A model generated the notes under the pieces. The model worked only from the letters and a program-made list of their open reading frames with translations, did not search any database and was not told where the DNA came from. Positions 7,859 to 14,215 of a stretch of DNA of 14,215 nucleotides are shown here, one piece after another. Origin of the DNA: CAZTXD01 sp964617995 (GTDB lineage Bacteria > Actinomycetota > Acidimicrobiia > Spongiisociales > ZC4RG35); contig CAZTXD010000098.1 of NCBI GenBank assembly GCA_964617995.1, positions 1 through 14,215 of the forward strand, in the 5' to 3' direction. A program made the translations under genes and the position numbers. The stretch's first letter is position 1. Each line of letters starts with the position of its first letter.

Positions 7859-9016
7859 ATGGAGCGGCATGGGTTCATCCTGATCGCCGACATCAGCGGC
7901 TATACCGTCTTCCTGCGGGAGTCAGAGCTGGAGCACGCGCAGGGGACGCTCACAGAGCTCCTGGAGCTTCTCGTAGATCACACCCGCCCGCCGCTGGTCA
8001 TCTCCCGGCTGGAGGGCGACGCCGTCCTCAGCTATGGGCTGGAAGACAAGATCGTCGAAGGTCAGACGTTCATCGAGACGATCGAGAGCACCTATGTGGC
8101 GTTCCGACGGGCCATCGAGCTGATGGTCCTCAACAACACCTGCCGATGCAACGCCTGCGCCAACGTCTCCAGCCTCGACCTCAAGTTCTTCCTCCACTAC
8201 GGGGCTTTCGCCATCCAGCGCATCGACGACCACGACGAGATGATGGGCACCGACGTCAACCTCATCCACCGTCTCATGAAGAACTCGGTGGTGTCCGCCA
8301 CCGGGATCCGCGCCTATCTGCTGTGCACCGACGCCGCGATGGAGGCTCTCGGCCTCGAGGACGCGACGGGGAACAAGGTACGGCACGTGGAGCCGATCGA
8401 GGACCTGTGGGAGGTGGAGGTCTGGATCGAGGACATGCATCCGGTCTTCGAGGCCCGGCGGGACGCTGAGGTGATCGCGTTCGCTCCGGAGGAGATCCTG
8501 ATGACCCTCGAGGTGGAGATCGCGGCCCCCCTGGAGGTGGTCTGGGACCACATGAACCAATCCGACATCCGCAACTCGATGTTCGGGTCGGATCGCTTCG
8601 AGGTGGAGAACCGGCGCAACGGCCGGATCGGCGAGGGAACCGTCTACCAGTGCTTCCACGGAAAGCAGGTGATGAGTCAGGTGGTGCTCGACTGGCAGCC
8701 GCTCCGTCGGGTACTGCTGCTGCAGCACATCCCGCTGCCCGGTCGGGACAGCCATGTCCTCATAGAGACGACAATCGAGCCCGTGGAGGGCGGCACCCGG
8801 TTGGCTCAGGTGCTGGCGCGCCCCTCCGGTTCGTTCCTGCAGCGGGCCGCCATCCGGACGATGATGAGGCTGAGGGACCGCAAGTCGCGGGAGGAACTGG
8901 AGGACTTCGGGAGGCGGGTCGAAGAGGACTGGACGGCGAGGGAGGTGCCCGAGCCCGGCGGGATGAGTCCCGAAGCTATCGGTGCCGCCGCCGCCGCCTC
9001 CCTGCGGGAGCACTAA
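7859..9016 (+). CDS. DUF2652 (divergent cyclase-like) domain fused to an SRPBCC domain
   Basis: Taken from the ATG at 7859 the protein has 385 residues; an in-frame GTG at 7796 would add 21. I prefer the ATG because the fold begins at once with GFILIADISGYTVFL. Residues 5-200 match DUF2652. They resemble a class III cyclase, with Asp11 and Asp54 (LEGDAV) at the metal sites, a strand LKFFLHYGAFAIQ, and TDVNLIHRL giving Asn134 and Arg138. The substrate-selecting residues differ from the cyclase next door (Arg50 and Glu127). A cysteine cluster CRCNAC at 95-100 could bind metal. Residues 213-355 form an SRPBCC (START-like) ligand-binding domain, and an Ala-rich tail ends the protein. TATCGT at 7845-7850, eight bases before the ATG, may be a -10 element for a leaderless transcript. 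The domain assignment is fairly sure; catalytic activity is not. Confidence 0.82.
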   Translation: MERHGFILIADISGYTVFLRESELEHAQGTLTELLELLVDHTRPPLVISRLEGDAVLSYGLEDKIVEGQTFIETIESTYVAFRRAIELMVLNNTCRCNACANVSSLDLKFFLHYGAFAIQRIDDHDEMMGTDVNLIHRLMKNSVVSATGIRAYLLCTDAAMEALGLEDATGNKVRHVEPIEDLWEVEVWIEDMHPVFEARRDAEVIAFAPEEILMTLEVEIAAPLEVVWDHMNQSDIRNSMFGSDRFEVENRRNGRIGEGTVYQCFHGKQVMSQVVLDWQPLRRVLLLQHIPLPGRDSHVLIETTIEPVEGGTRLAQVLARPSGSFLQRAAIRTMMRLRDRKSREELEDFGRRVEEDWTAREVPEPGGMSPEAIGAAAAASLREH

Positions 9017-9039
9017 CACCCACCCGGGTTCGCAGGTAG

Positions 9040-9230
9040 CCTTCTCCCGTTTTCGCGCCTCAAAATGGGGCGGTAGGGCGCCGTTTATGGGGGGAAACGG
9101 GGGGAGGGGGGGGGTGGGGGGGGGGGGGGAAACGGTGTAGANNNNNNNNNNGGCCCCCGCCCCGCGCCCCCGTGGGCGCCCCCCCCCGGCGCGGGCCCGC
9201 CCCCTTTGGCCGCGCGAAAACGGGAGAAGG
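9040..9230. repeat. Palindromic intergenic element, copy 1, corrupted and split by a gap
   Basis: The 19 bases at 9040-9058 (ending GTTTTCGCGC) are the exact reverse complement of 9212-9230 (starting GCGCGAAAAC), so they are the two outer arms of one inverted repeat. The bases following the left arm align, with many C-to-G changes and a few shifts, to the perfect palindrome at 13076-13123, including its TCAAA, TA and TTTATG positions. The last bases before the right arm (CCCTTTGGC) likewise look like a corrupted right half. The likely true structure is one palindrome of about 50-65 bases. Confidence 0.65.
9142..9151. other. Assembly gap (10 N)
   Basis: Ten unknown bases, probably a fixed-size placeholder. 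The gap lies inside a strong inverted repeat, which explains why the assembly broke here. Real distance across it is unknown and may be negative, since both sides appear to carry parts of the same palindrome. Confidence 0.95.
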
Positions 9231-9313
9231 GCGGTGTTGGCGGGCGTTGAAGAACCGTTCTAGATACGGTCACATAGCTTGGTTAAGGTGCGGGGGCCTG
9301 TATGAGGGATGCG

Positions 9314-9321
9314 AAAAGGAG
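9314..9321 (+). promoter_or_regulatory. Ribosome-binding site deciding the GTG start of the nuclease gene
   Basis: AAAAGGAG sits seven bases before GTG 9329. This is much better than anything upstream of the in-frame ATG at 9302, whose translation would also run through this site. It favours a start at 9329, which gives a compact signal peptide. Confidence 0.7.
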
Positions 9322-9328
9322 TTCTCAG

Positions 9329-12300
9329 GTGATTGCACGCCCACGCCCCCGTCTCGTTGCCCTGTTGGCCACGCTTTCCATGGTGGTCGCCCTGCTCCCC
9401 ATCACGCCGTTGGCAGCGGTCGACAATCCCACCACGACGGTCTTCTTCAACGAGATCCACTACGACAACGTCGGCACCGACGAGGGTGAGGCGATCGAGG
9501 TGGCCGGCCCGGCCGGCACCGACCTGACGGGCTGGTCGATCGTCCTCTACAACGGCAACGGTGGACAGCAGTACAACACCACGACCCTGGACGGCATCGT
9601 CCCCGACGCCGGCGATGGCTACGGCTTCATGGTGGTCGAGTACCCCACCAACGGGATCCAAAACGGCGCTCCCGACGGCATGGCGCTGGTGGACGATGCC
9701 GGCAACGTCATCCAGTTCCTCTCCTACGAAGGCAACTTCGAAGCGGTCGACGGGCCGGCGGAAGGACTCACCTCTACGGACATCGGCGTGGTGCAGGACG
9801 CCTCGACGCCGGTGGGTGACTCCCTCTTCCTGACCGGGACGGGCCTCAGCTACGGGGACTTCACGTGGACGGACGGCGCCAACACGTTCGGTGAGGTCAA
9901 CACCGGCCAGACCTTCGCTGCCCCCGATCCCGACCCGGATCCCGACCCGGATCCCGATCCCGATCCGACGGTGACCCCGGTCTTCTTCAACGAGATCCAC
10001 TACGACAACGTCGGCACCGATGTGGGTGAGGCGATCGAGGTGGCCGGCCCGGCCGGCACCGACCTGACGGGCTGGTCGATCGTCCTCTACAACGGCGCCA
10101 ACGGGAATGTCTACAACACGACCGGACTCTCCGGCACGATCCCCGACGAAGGAGCCGGCTACGGCGTGGTGGTGGTCGAGTACCCCACCAACGGGATCCA
10201 GAACGGCTCTCCCGACGGCATGGCGCTGATCGACGACGGAGACGATGTGGTGCAGTTCCTGTCGTATGAGGGCACGTTCACCGCCGTCGGTGGCCCCGCC
10301 GATGGCTTGGAGTCGGTCGACATCGGCGTGGAGCAGACGACTTCCACCCCGATCGGTCAGTCGTTGCAGCTCACGGGAGAGGGAACCGTCTACGAGGACT
10401 TCACCTGGACCGGACCCACGGCTTCGTCCTTCGGCTGTCTCAACGCCGGTCAGGTCGACATCGCCGGCGAGTCGTGCGGACCCGAGCCCGAGGGCACCCC
10501 GGTGTTCGTAAACGAGATCCACTACGACAACACCGGTGCCGACGTGGGTGAGGCGATCGAGGTGGCCGGCCCCGCCGGGACGGATCTGACGGGCTGGTCG
10601 ATCGTCCTCTACAACGGCGCCAACGGAGCCGTCTACGACACTCTGACGTTGAGCGGCGCCATCGACGACGAGGGGTCCGGGTTCGGAGCTGTGCATGTCG
10701 ACGCCCCCGGCCTCCAGAACGGCTCGCCCGACGGTCTGGCGCTGATCGACGACGGAGACGATGTGGTGCAGTTCCTGTCGTATGAGGGCACGTTCACCGC
10801 CGTCGGTGGCCCCGCCGATGGCTTGGAGTCGGTCGACATCGGCGTGGAGCAGACGACTTCCACCCCGATCGGTCAGTCGTTGCAGCTCACGGGAGAGGGA
10901 ACCGTCTACGAGGACTTCACCTGGACCGACGGCAACGCCAGCTTCGGGTGTGTCAACTTCGGTCAGATCGACTTCGGCACGTCAACCTGCGGTGAGGCCC
11001 CATTGCTGGCGATCGGGGAGATCCAGGGAGACGGAGCGGCGACGCCACTGCCCGGCCAGCGTGTCAGGATCGAAGGTGTCGTCGTGGGCGACTACGAAGG
11101 ACCCTCGCCCAACCTGCGCGGGTTCTACGTCCAGGACGAAGGCGACGGTGACCCTGCCACCTCCGACGGGATCTTCGTGTTCCACGGCAACGAGGACGCA
11201 GTCGACGTCGGCGACTCGGTCAGCGTCGTCGGGGTCGCGCAGGAGTTCCAGGATCAGACCCAGCTCGGCTTCCCCGAGGAGCTCGAGGTGCTCGGGACAG
11301 GGGCGTCGGTGGCTCCCACCGCCGTCGAGTTGCCCTTCCCCAGCGCCGACCACCTGGAGCGGTACGAGGGCATGCTCGTGACCTTCCCCCAGGACCTGTA
11401 TGTGACGGAGTTCTTCCAGCTCGGCCGCTTCGGCCAGGTGGTGGTGTCCAGCGGTGACCGACTCCAGCAGCCGACGGCGGTGGCGGCGCCCGGTGGCCCC
11501 GCCAACGCCGTCCAGGCCGCCAACGACCTCAACCGGCTGATAGTGGACGACGCCCTCAACAACCAGAACCCGGACCCGATCATCTTCGGGCGCGGAGGCG
11601 AGCCGCTCACGGCGGAGAACACCTTGCGGGGCGGCGATACCCTCACGGGAGCCGTCGGGGTGATGACCTACACCTGGGCGGGGAACCAGGCATCGGGCAA
11701 CGCCTTCCGGCTCCGACCGGTTGATCCCGACACCACCTTCCACTTCCAGGCTCAGAACGAACGACCCGCCTCACCTCCCGACGTTGGGGGGACGGTCCAG
11801 GTCGCCAGCTTCAATGTTCTCAACTACTTCCTGACCCTCGACCAGGGCAGCCCCGACTGTGGCGTGGTCCCCGACTTCTGCCGGGGAGCTGAGACGGCCC
11901 TGGAGTTCGAACGCCAACGCACCAAGCTCCTTGCAGCACTCGTCAAGCTGGATGCCGACGTCGTGGGTCTGATGGAGCTGGAGAACACACCGGGAGTGGA
12001 CCCGGAGGAGGACATCGTCGACGGGCTCAATGACGCTCTCGGGGCGAGCACCTATGCCCCGGTCGCCGCGGGTACGGTCGGTGAGGACGTGATCCGGGTG
12101 GGTCTCATCTACAAGCCCGGCGCGGTGACCCCGGTGGGTGACCCCGGCGAGGTGGACTACGGCGACGGACTGAACCGGACGTCGTTGACGCAGACCTTCA
12201 TCGACAACGCCAGCGGTGAGGTGTTCTCGGTGGTGGTGAACCACTTCAAGTCGAAGGGATGCACCGGCGCCACAGGCGCCGACCAGGACCAGGGCGACGG

Positions 12301-13072
12301 TCAGGGATGCTGGAACCCGGCCCGGGCGGCGGCGGCCGAGGCTTTGGTCGCCTCGCTGGGCGACCTCGGCCATGGTGACGACGACTGGCTCATAATCGGC
12401 GATCTCAATTCCTACGACCACGAGGACCCCATCGAGGTGCTGAAGTCCGCCGGTTTCGTCGACCTCGCCTTCGAGTTCGGAGGCGAGGAGGCCTACAGCT
12501 TCGTCTTCGACGGGCAATGGGGCTACCTGGACTACGCGCTGGCGTCGTCGTCGCTGGTGAGCCAGGTGACGGGAGCAGCCGAGTATCACATCAACGCCGA
12601 CGAGCCCAGCGTGTTGGACTACAACACGAACTTCAAGAGCGCGGCGCAGATCGACAACCTGTTCGCCCCCGACGAGTTCCGCACATCCGACCACGACCCC
12701 GTGCTGGTGGGGCTCGACCTCGACGGCGGGATCGCCGAACCCGACCTGGTGGCGAGCCCGTCGTCGTTGTGGCCACCGAACCACGAGTACCGGACGGTAG
12801 AGGTGACGGCCGGCTCCTACGACGTCGAGGTGTGGGACGTCGAGTCCTCAGAAGCCGACTCCGGCCTCGACGCGGAGGATGTGCCCGACGACATCGTCAT
12901 CGTCGACGAGGACACGCTCCAGCTCAGGGCGGAGAGATTCTCGACCGACGGTCGCACCTACACCATCCACGCTCTCGCCGGCACGGATGGTCAGAGGCTC
13001 TCCGACACGGCGACGGTGGAGGTCCCCCACAATCTGGGGGGCGGCCCTCCCAACCGCTCCGGCGGCCGCTGA
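9329..13072 (+). CDS. Secreted ExeM/NucH-type nuclease with three lamin-tail-like repeats
   Basis: This 1247-residue exported protein begins with a signal peptide: an RPRPR n-region, a hydrophobic core rich in Leu, Val and Ala, and likely cleavage after PLAA near residue 33. Three lamin-tail-like repeats (about 38-190, 217-385 and 391-550) each start with NEIHYDN; repeats 1 and 2 are joined by a (Pro-Asp)7-Pro linker at nt 9923-9967. Residues about 557-815 look like the OB-fold region of YhcR/ExeM nucleases. The endonuclease/exonuclease/phosphatase domain (about 820-1135) has all expected motifs: FNVLNYF, LMELEN with the metal-binding Glu, VNHFKSKGC, IGDLNSYDHEDP and SDHDPVL. Four cysteines in this domain (PDC, DFC, KGC, QGC) suggest disulfides. 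The C-terminal domain (about 1140-1240, SLWPPNHEY) is a beta-rich module seen in other secreted proteins. It probably degrades extracellular DNA for nutrients or biofilm turnover. An ATG at 9302 is the alternative start. Confidence 0.92.
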   Translation: MIARPRPRLVALLATLSMVVALLPITPLAAVDNPTTTVFFNEIHYDNVGTDEGEAIEVAGPAGTDLTGWSIVLYNGNGGQQYNTTTLDGIVPDAGDGYGFMVVEYPTNGIQNGAPDGMALVDDAGNVIQFLSYEGNFEAVDGPAEGLTSTDIGVVQDASTPVGDSLFLTGTGLSYGDFTWTDGANTFGEVNTGQTFAAPDPDPDPDPDPDPDPTVTPVFFNEIHYDNVGTDVGEAIEVAGPAGTDLTGWSIVLYNGANGNVYNTTGLSGTIPDEGAGYGVVVVEYPTNGIQNGSPDGMALIDDGDDVVQFLSYEGTFTAVGGPADGLESVDIGVEQTTSTPIGQSLQLTGEGTVYEDFTWTGPTASSFGCLNAGQVDIAGESCGPEPEGTPVFVNEIHYDNTGADVGEAIEVAGPAGTDLTGWSIVLYNGANGAVYDTLTLSGAIDDEGSGFGAVHVDAPGLQNGSPDGLALIDDGDDVVQFLSYEGTFTAVGGPADGLESVDIGVEQTTSTPIGQSLQLTGEGTVYEDFTWTDGNASFGCVNFGQIDFGTSTCGEAPLLAIGEIQGDGAATPLPGQRVRIEGVVVGDYEGPSPNLRGFYVQDEGDGDPATSDGIFVFHGNEDAVDVGDSVSVVGVAQEFQDQTQLGFPEELEVLGTGASVAPTAVELPFPSADHLERYEGMLVTFPQDLYVTEFFQLGRFGQVVVSSGDRLQQPTAVAAPGGPANAVQAANDLNRLIVDDALNNQNPDPIIFGRGGEPLTAENTLRGGDTLTGAVGVMTYTWAGNQASGNAFRLRPVDPDTTFHFQAQNERPASPPDVGGTVQVASFNVLNYFLTLDQGSPDCGVVPDFCRGAETALEFERQRTKLLAALVKLDADVVGLMELENTPGVDPEEDIVDGLNDALGASTYAPVAAGTVGEDVIRVGLIYKPGAVTPVGDPGEVDYGDGLNRTSLTQTFIDNASGEVFSVVVNHFKSKGCTGATGADQDQGDGQGCWNPARAAAAEALVASLGDLGHGDDDWLIIGDLNSYDHEDPIEVLKSAGFVDLAFEFGGEEAYSFVFDGQWGYLDYALASSSLVSQVTGAAEYHINADEPSVLDYNTNFKSAAQIDNLFAPDEFRTSDHDPVLVGLDLDGGIAEPDLVASPSSLWPPNHEYRTVEVTAGSYDVEVWDVESSEADSGLDAEDVPDDIVIVDEDTLQLRAERFSTDGRTYTIHALAGTDGQRLSDTATVEVPHNLGGGPPNRSGGR
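10221..10412 (+). repeat. 192-bp perfect direct repeat, copy A
   Basis: By reading base for base, this stretch is identical to 10737-10928, 516 bases downstream and in the same reading frame (172 codons). It encodes the C-terminal half of lamin-tail-like repeat 2 of the nuclease. The sequences on either side of the repeat differ, so the identity is sharply bounded. The other half of each protein repeat is only similar, not identical. Confidence 0.95.
10737..10928 (+). repeat. 192-bp perfect direct repeat, copy B
   Basis: Second copy of the repeat at 10221-10412, encoding the C-terminal half of lamin-tail-like repeat 3. Complete identity including third codon positions points to recent gene conversion or duplication, or to an assembly collapse. 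Confidence 0.95.
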
Positions 13073-13075
13073 TCC

Positions 13076-13123
13076 TTTTCGCGCATCAAATGCGCGCTAT
13101 AGCGCGCATTTGATGCGCGAAAA
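13076..13123. repeat. Perfect 48-bp palindrome with nested hairpins, copy 2
   Basis: The two 24-base halves are exact reverse complements around a central TA|TA, with no spacer. Each half also contains its own inverted repeat: CGCGCAT-CAA-ATGCGCG on the left and CGCGCAT-TTG-ATGCGCG on the right. It could therefore fold as one long cruciform or as two adjacent small hairpins. It begins four bases after the nuclease stop and is bounded by TTTT on the left and AAAA on the right. A transcript from either strand would have A residues, not U, after the stem, so a normal Rho-independent terminator is unlikely. Confidence 0.93.
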
Positions 13124-13166
13124 CGGGGGAGGGGGCAACGACCCCCTTCCAATCGGCGGGTGATCC

Positions 13167-14126
13167 ATGCATCGTGGCAGCATGGATGTCGACAAGTTCA
13201 TTCGCGACTTGGCCGCGACACAGTACGGAGCCGTTGCGCGGCTTCAGCTCGCGGAAGGAGGGATCACGAGAAACGCCGTCCGTCATCGCGTTGAGAGCGG
13301 GATGCTGGTGCCGGCCGGACGGCGGGTTCTCGTCTTGGCGGGGACGCCTCCGTTGGCTGCGCGGTCCGCTGCCATCGCCGTTCTGGACGCACCTGCCGGA
13401 GCGATGCTCTCTCATCGGTCGGCCGCCGCCTGGTGGGGTTTGCGGGGCTTCGACCTGAACGGCACGATCGAGGTGACCGTGCCCCGGCGTGGTGCCCCGC
13501 GGACGACTTCAACGGCCCGCTGGCACTACCAGCACCCGATACCCGCCCACCACATCCGACGCCTCCGCGGGATCACGGTGACGAGCCCGGCGTTGATGTT
13601 GATGCACCTGGGAGCCGTTTGTCATCTCCAACGGGTCAGGCGAGCGACCAACAACGCCTTGGCGTTGGGCATAGTCGACACGAGGCAGCTCCAGACGGTG
13701 CGCACGGAGCTGAAAGGTTCCGGAAGGAACGGTGTGGGCGTGCTGGGAGCGATTCTCGAGGAGTTCGGAGAGGACTGGGTTCCCACCGACTCGGGAGTGG
13801 AGCTGCGGCTGAGCGATCTCGGTCGAGCATACGGAGTTCCGCTGGAGAGGCAGGTCTGGGTCGGTGACGACGACGAGCGGATCGGACGGGCCGACTTCCG
13901 CCTGAAGGGCGAGCCCCGTGGTCTCGTCGAGCTGCTGAGCGTGACATACCACTCGATGTTCCTGGACCGGATCACAGACGAGCAGCGCTTCCGGCGCATG
14001 GAACGCGCCGGATTCTCCGTTCTCACCGTGTGGGACACAGATGTGTGGAACCGACCCGACGAGGTTGCGACGGCACTGGTCGAGTTCTCCAACGGCTTGG
14101 CCGCCCGCCGTCTCGCCTCCCGCTGA
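13167..14126 (+). CDS. AbiEi-like winged-helix protein with DUF559/Vsr-type nuclease-like C-terminus
   Basis: This 319-residue protein has an N-terminal winged-helix region (about residues 6-60; AATQYGAVARLQLAEGGI) of the type found in AbiEi antitoxins. A middle region follows, with SHRSAAAWWGLRG at 82-94. The C-terminal half resembles DUF559/Vsr-like PD-(D/E)XK domains: Glu212 in SGVELRL, Asp243 in GRADF, Glu255 in LVELLS and His262. Where the family usually has EVDG the sequence is ELLS, so the active site looks incomplete. GGTGATC just before the ATG matches the extended end of the anti-Shine-Dalgarno and supports 13167; ATG 13182 is an alternative that gives a more typical N-terminus. No toxin gene of the AbiEii type is beside it. 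Orphan genes of this kind are common in Actinomycetota. The function is unclear: regulator, antitoxin remnant or nuclease. Confidence 0.75.
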   Translation: MHRGSMDVDKFIRDLAATQYGAVARLQLAEGGITRNAVRHRVESGMLVPAGRRVLVLAGTPPLAARSAAIAVLDAPAGAMLSHRSAAAWWGLRGFDLNGTIEVTVPRRGAPRTTSTARWHYQHPIPAHHIRRLRGITVTSPALMLMHLGAVCHLQRVRRATNNALALGIVDTRQLQTVRTELKGSGRNGVGVLGAILEEFGEDWVPTDSGVELRLSDLGRAYGVPLERQVWVGDDDERIGRADFRLKGEPRGLVELLSVTYHSMFLDRITDEQRFRRMERAGFSVLTVWDTDVWNRPDEVATALVEFSNGLAARRLASR

Positions 14127-14137
14127 GCCCGATCCCG

Positions 14138-14164
14138 TTTTCGCGCATCGAATGCGCGCTATAG
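14138..14164. repeat. Left half of the palindromic element, copy 3, cut at its centre
   Basis: These 27 bases match 13076-13102 with one change (TCGAATG for TCAAATG), including TTTTCGCGCAT and the central CTATAG. The match ends three bases past the centre of symmetry; the right half is replaced by unrelated sequence. It starts 12 bases after the stop of the AbiEi-like gene, the same type of position as the other copies. Confidence 0.85.
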
Positions 14165-14215
14165 GGCTTGTCGATTTTTCGTGTGGGGTGGTTCGGTGGT
14201 GGCAGGGCGTGCTGG
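14165..14215. other. Unassigned sequence after the broken palindrome
   Basis: The last 51 bases, beginning GGCTTGTCGATTTTTCG and then G- and T-rich, have no counterpart in the other palindrome copies. They may be one end of an inserted element, but the window stops before any gene or second inverted repeat can be seen. Confidence 0.3.

Larger units (their letters stand above)
9017..9328. other. Gene-free spacer with damaged palindrome and assembly gap
   Basis: No gene is supported in these 312 bases. From the left it holds the downstream flank of the DUF2652 gene, a recognisable but error-ridden copy of the palindromic element, long G-runs, ten Ns, long C-runs, the right arm of the palindrome, and then about 95 bases of normal-looking sequence leading to the nuclease gene. 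The G-rich stretch left of the Ns and the C-rich stretch right of them look like low-quality contig ends rather than biology. Confidence 0.75.

Noticed and set aside
9085..9210. Long G- and C-runs as possible G-quadruplex or coding sequence
   Set aside because: They flank the Ns inside an inverted repeat and are best explained as base-calling failure.
9260..10696. A 478-codon open frame on the minus strand opposite the nuclease repeats
   Set aside because: Its internal repeats simply mirror the lamin-tail-like repeats of the coding strand; there is no signal, motif or ribosome-binding site of its own.
9923..11000. Direct repeats that could suggest a CRISPR array
   Set aside because: The repeats are long, in frame and inside a protein-coding gene; there are no short repeats with regular unique spacers.
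1..14215. tRNA, rRNA and riboswitch genes
   Set aside because: I saw no tRNA-like cloverleaf with a conserved TTCGA-type arm, no rRNA sequence and no known riboswitch core in the intergenic stretches, which are mostly short.

Overview
The window is high-GC DNA with GTG starts, ATGA and GTGA gene overlaps and families common in Actinomycetota. I place it in an actinobacterial genome, perhaps an Acidimicrobiia-like lineage; the phylum is an inference and the class is a guess. A run of ten Ns shows it is a scaffold from a draft or metagenome assembly.

Layout. (1) At 1-1805 lies the 3' part of a metzincin-type metalloprotease gene, overlapped by a gene for a probable Tat-exported, propeller-like protein. 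(2) At 1840-3141, minus strand, are an alpha/beta hydrolase gene and a small stand-alone cyclic-nucleotide-binding (CNB) protein gene. (3) At 3272-9016, plus strand and divergent from the CNB gene, is a compact signalling cluster: a response regulator fused to a thioredoxin-reductase-like flavoprotein, a CNB-histidine kinase, a group I truncated haemoglobin, a class III adenylate cyclase, and a DUF2652-SRPBCC protein whose N-terminal half looks like a second, divergent cyclase. (4) At 9017-9328 is a gene-free stretch with a palindrome damaged by an assembly gap. (5) At 9329-13072 is a large secreted nuclease of the ExeM/NucH type with three lamin-tail-like repeats. (6) At 13167-14126 is an AbiEi/DUF559-like protein. 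(7) At the right edge half of the palindromic element is joined to unrelated sequence.

How the genes may work together (inference). The cyclase can make cAMP. The histidine kinase and the divergent CNB protein both keep the glycine, glutamate and arginine of a cyclic-nucleotide phosphate-binding cassette. The kinase overlaps the response regulator-flavoprotein gene and is its obvious partner. The globin gene overlaps the cyclase gene, so haem sensing or detoxification of O2 or NO may be linked to cAMP production. The flavoprotein has lost both cysteines of the thioredoxin reductase active site, and its glutaredoxin-like middle domain has none, so its output is unlikely to be ordinary disulfide reduction. 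No protein in the cluster has a recognisable DNA-binding domain. The cluster therefore looks like a self-contained circuit from gas or redox state, through cAMP, to a phosphorelay and a flavoenzyme.

The most unusual non-coding signal is a perfect 48-bp palindrome at 13076-13123. It is built of two nested hairpins, and related copies lie just downstream of two other genes. It has A residues rather than a U-tract on its 3' side, so it is not a standard intrinsic terminator.
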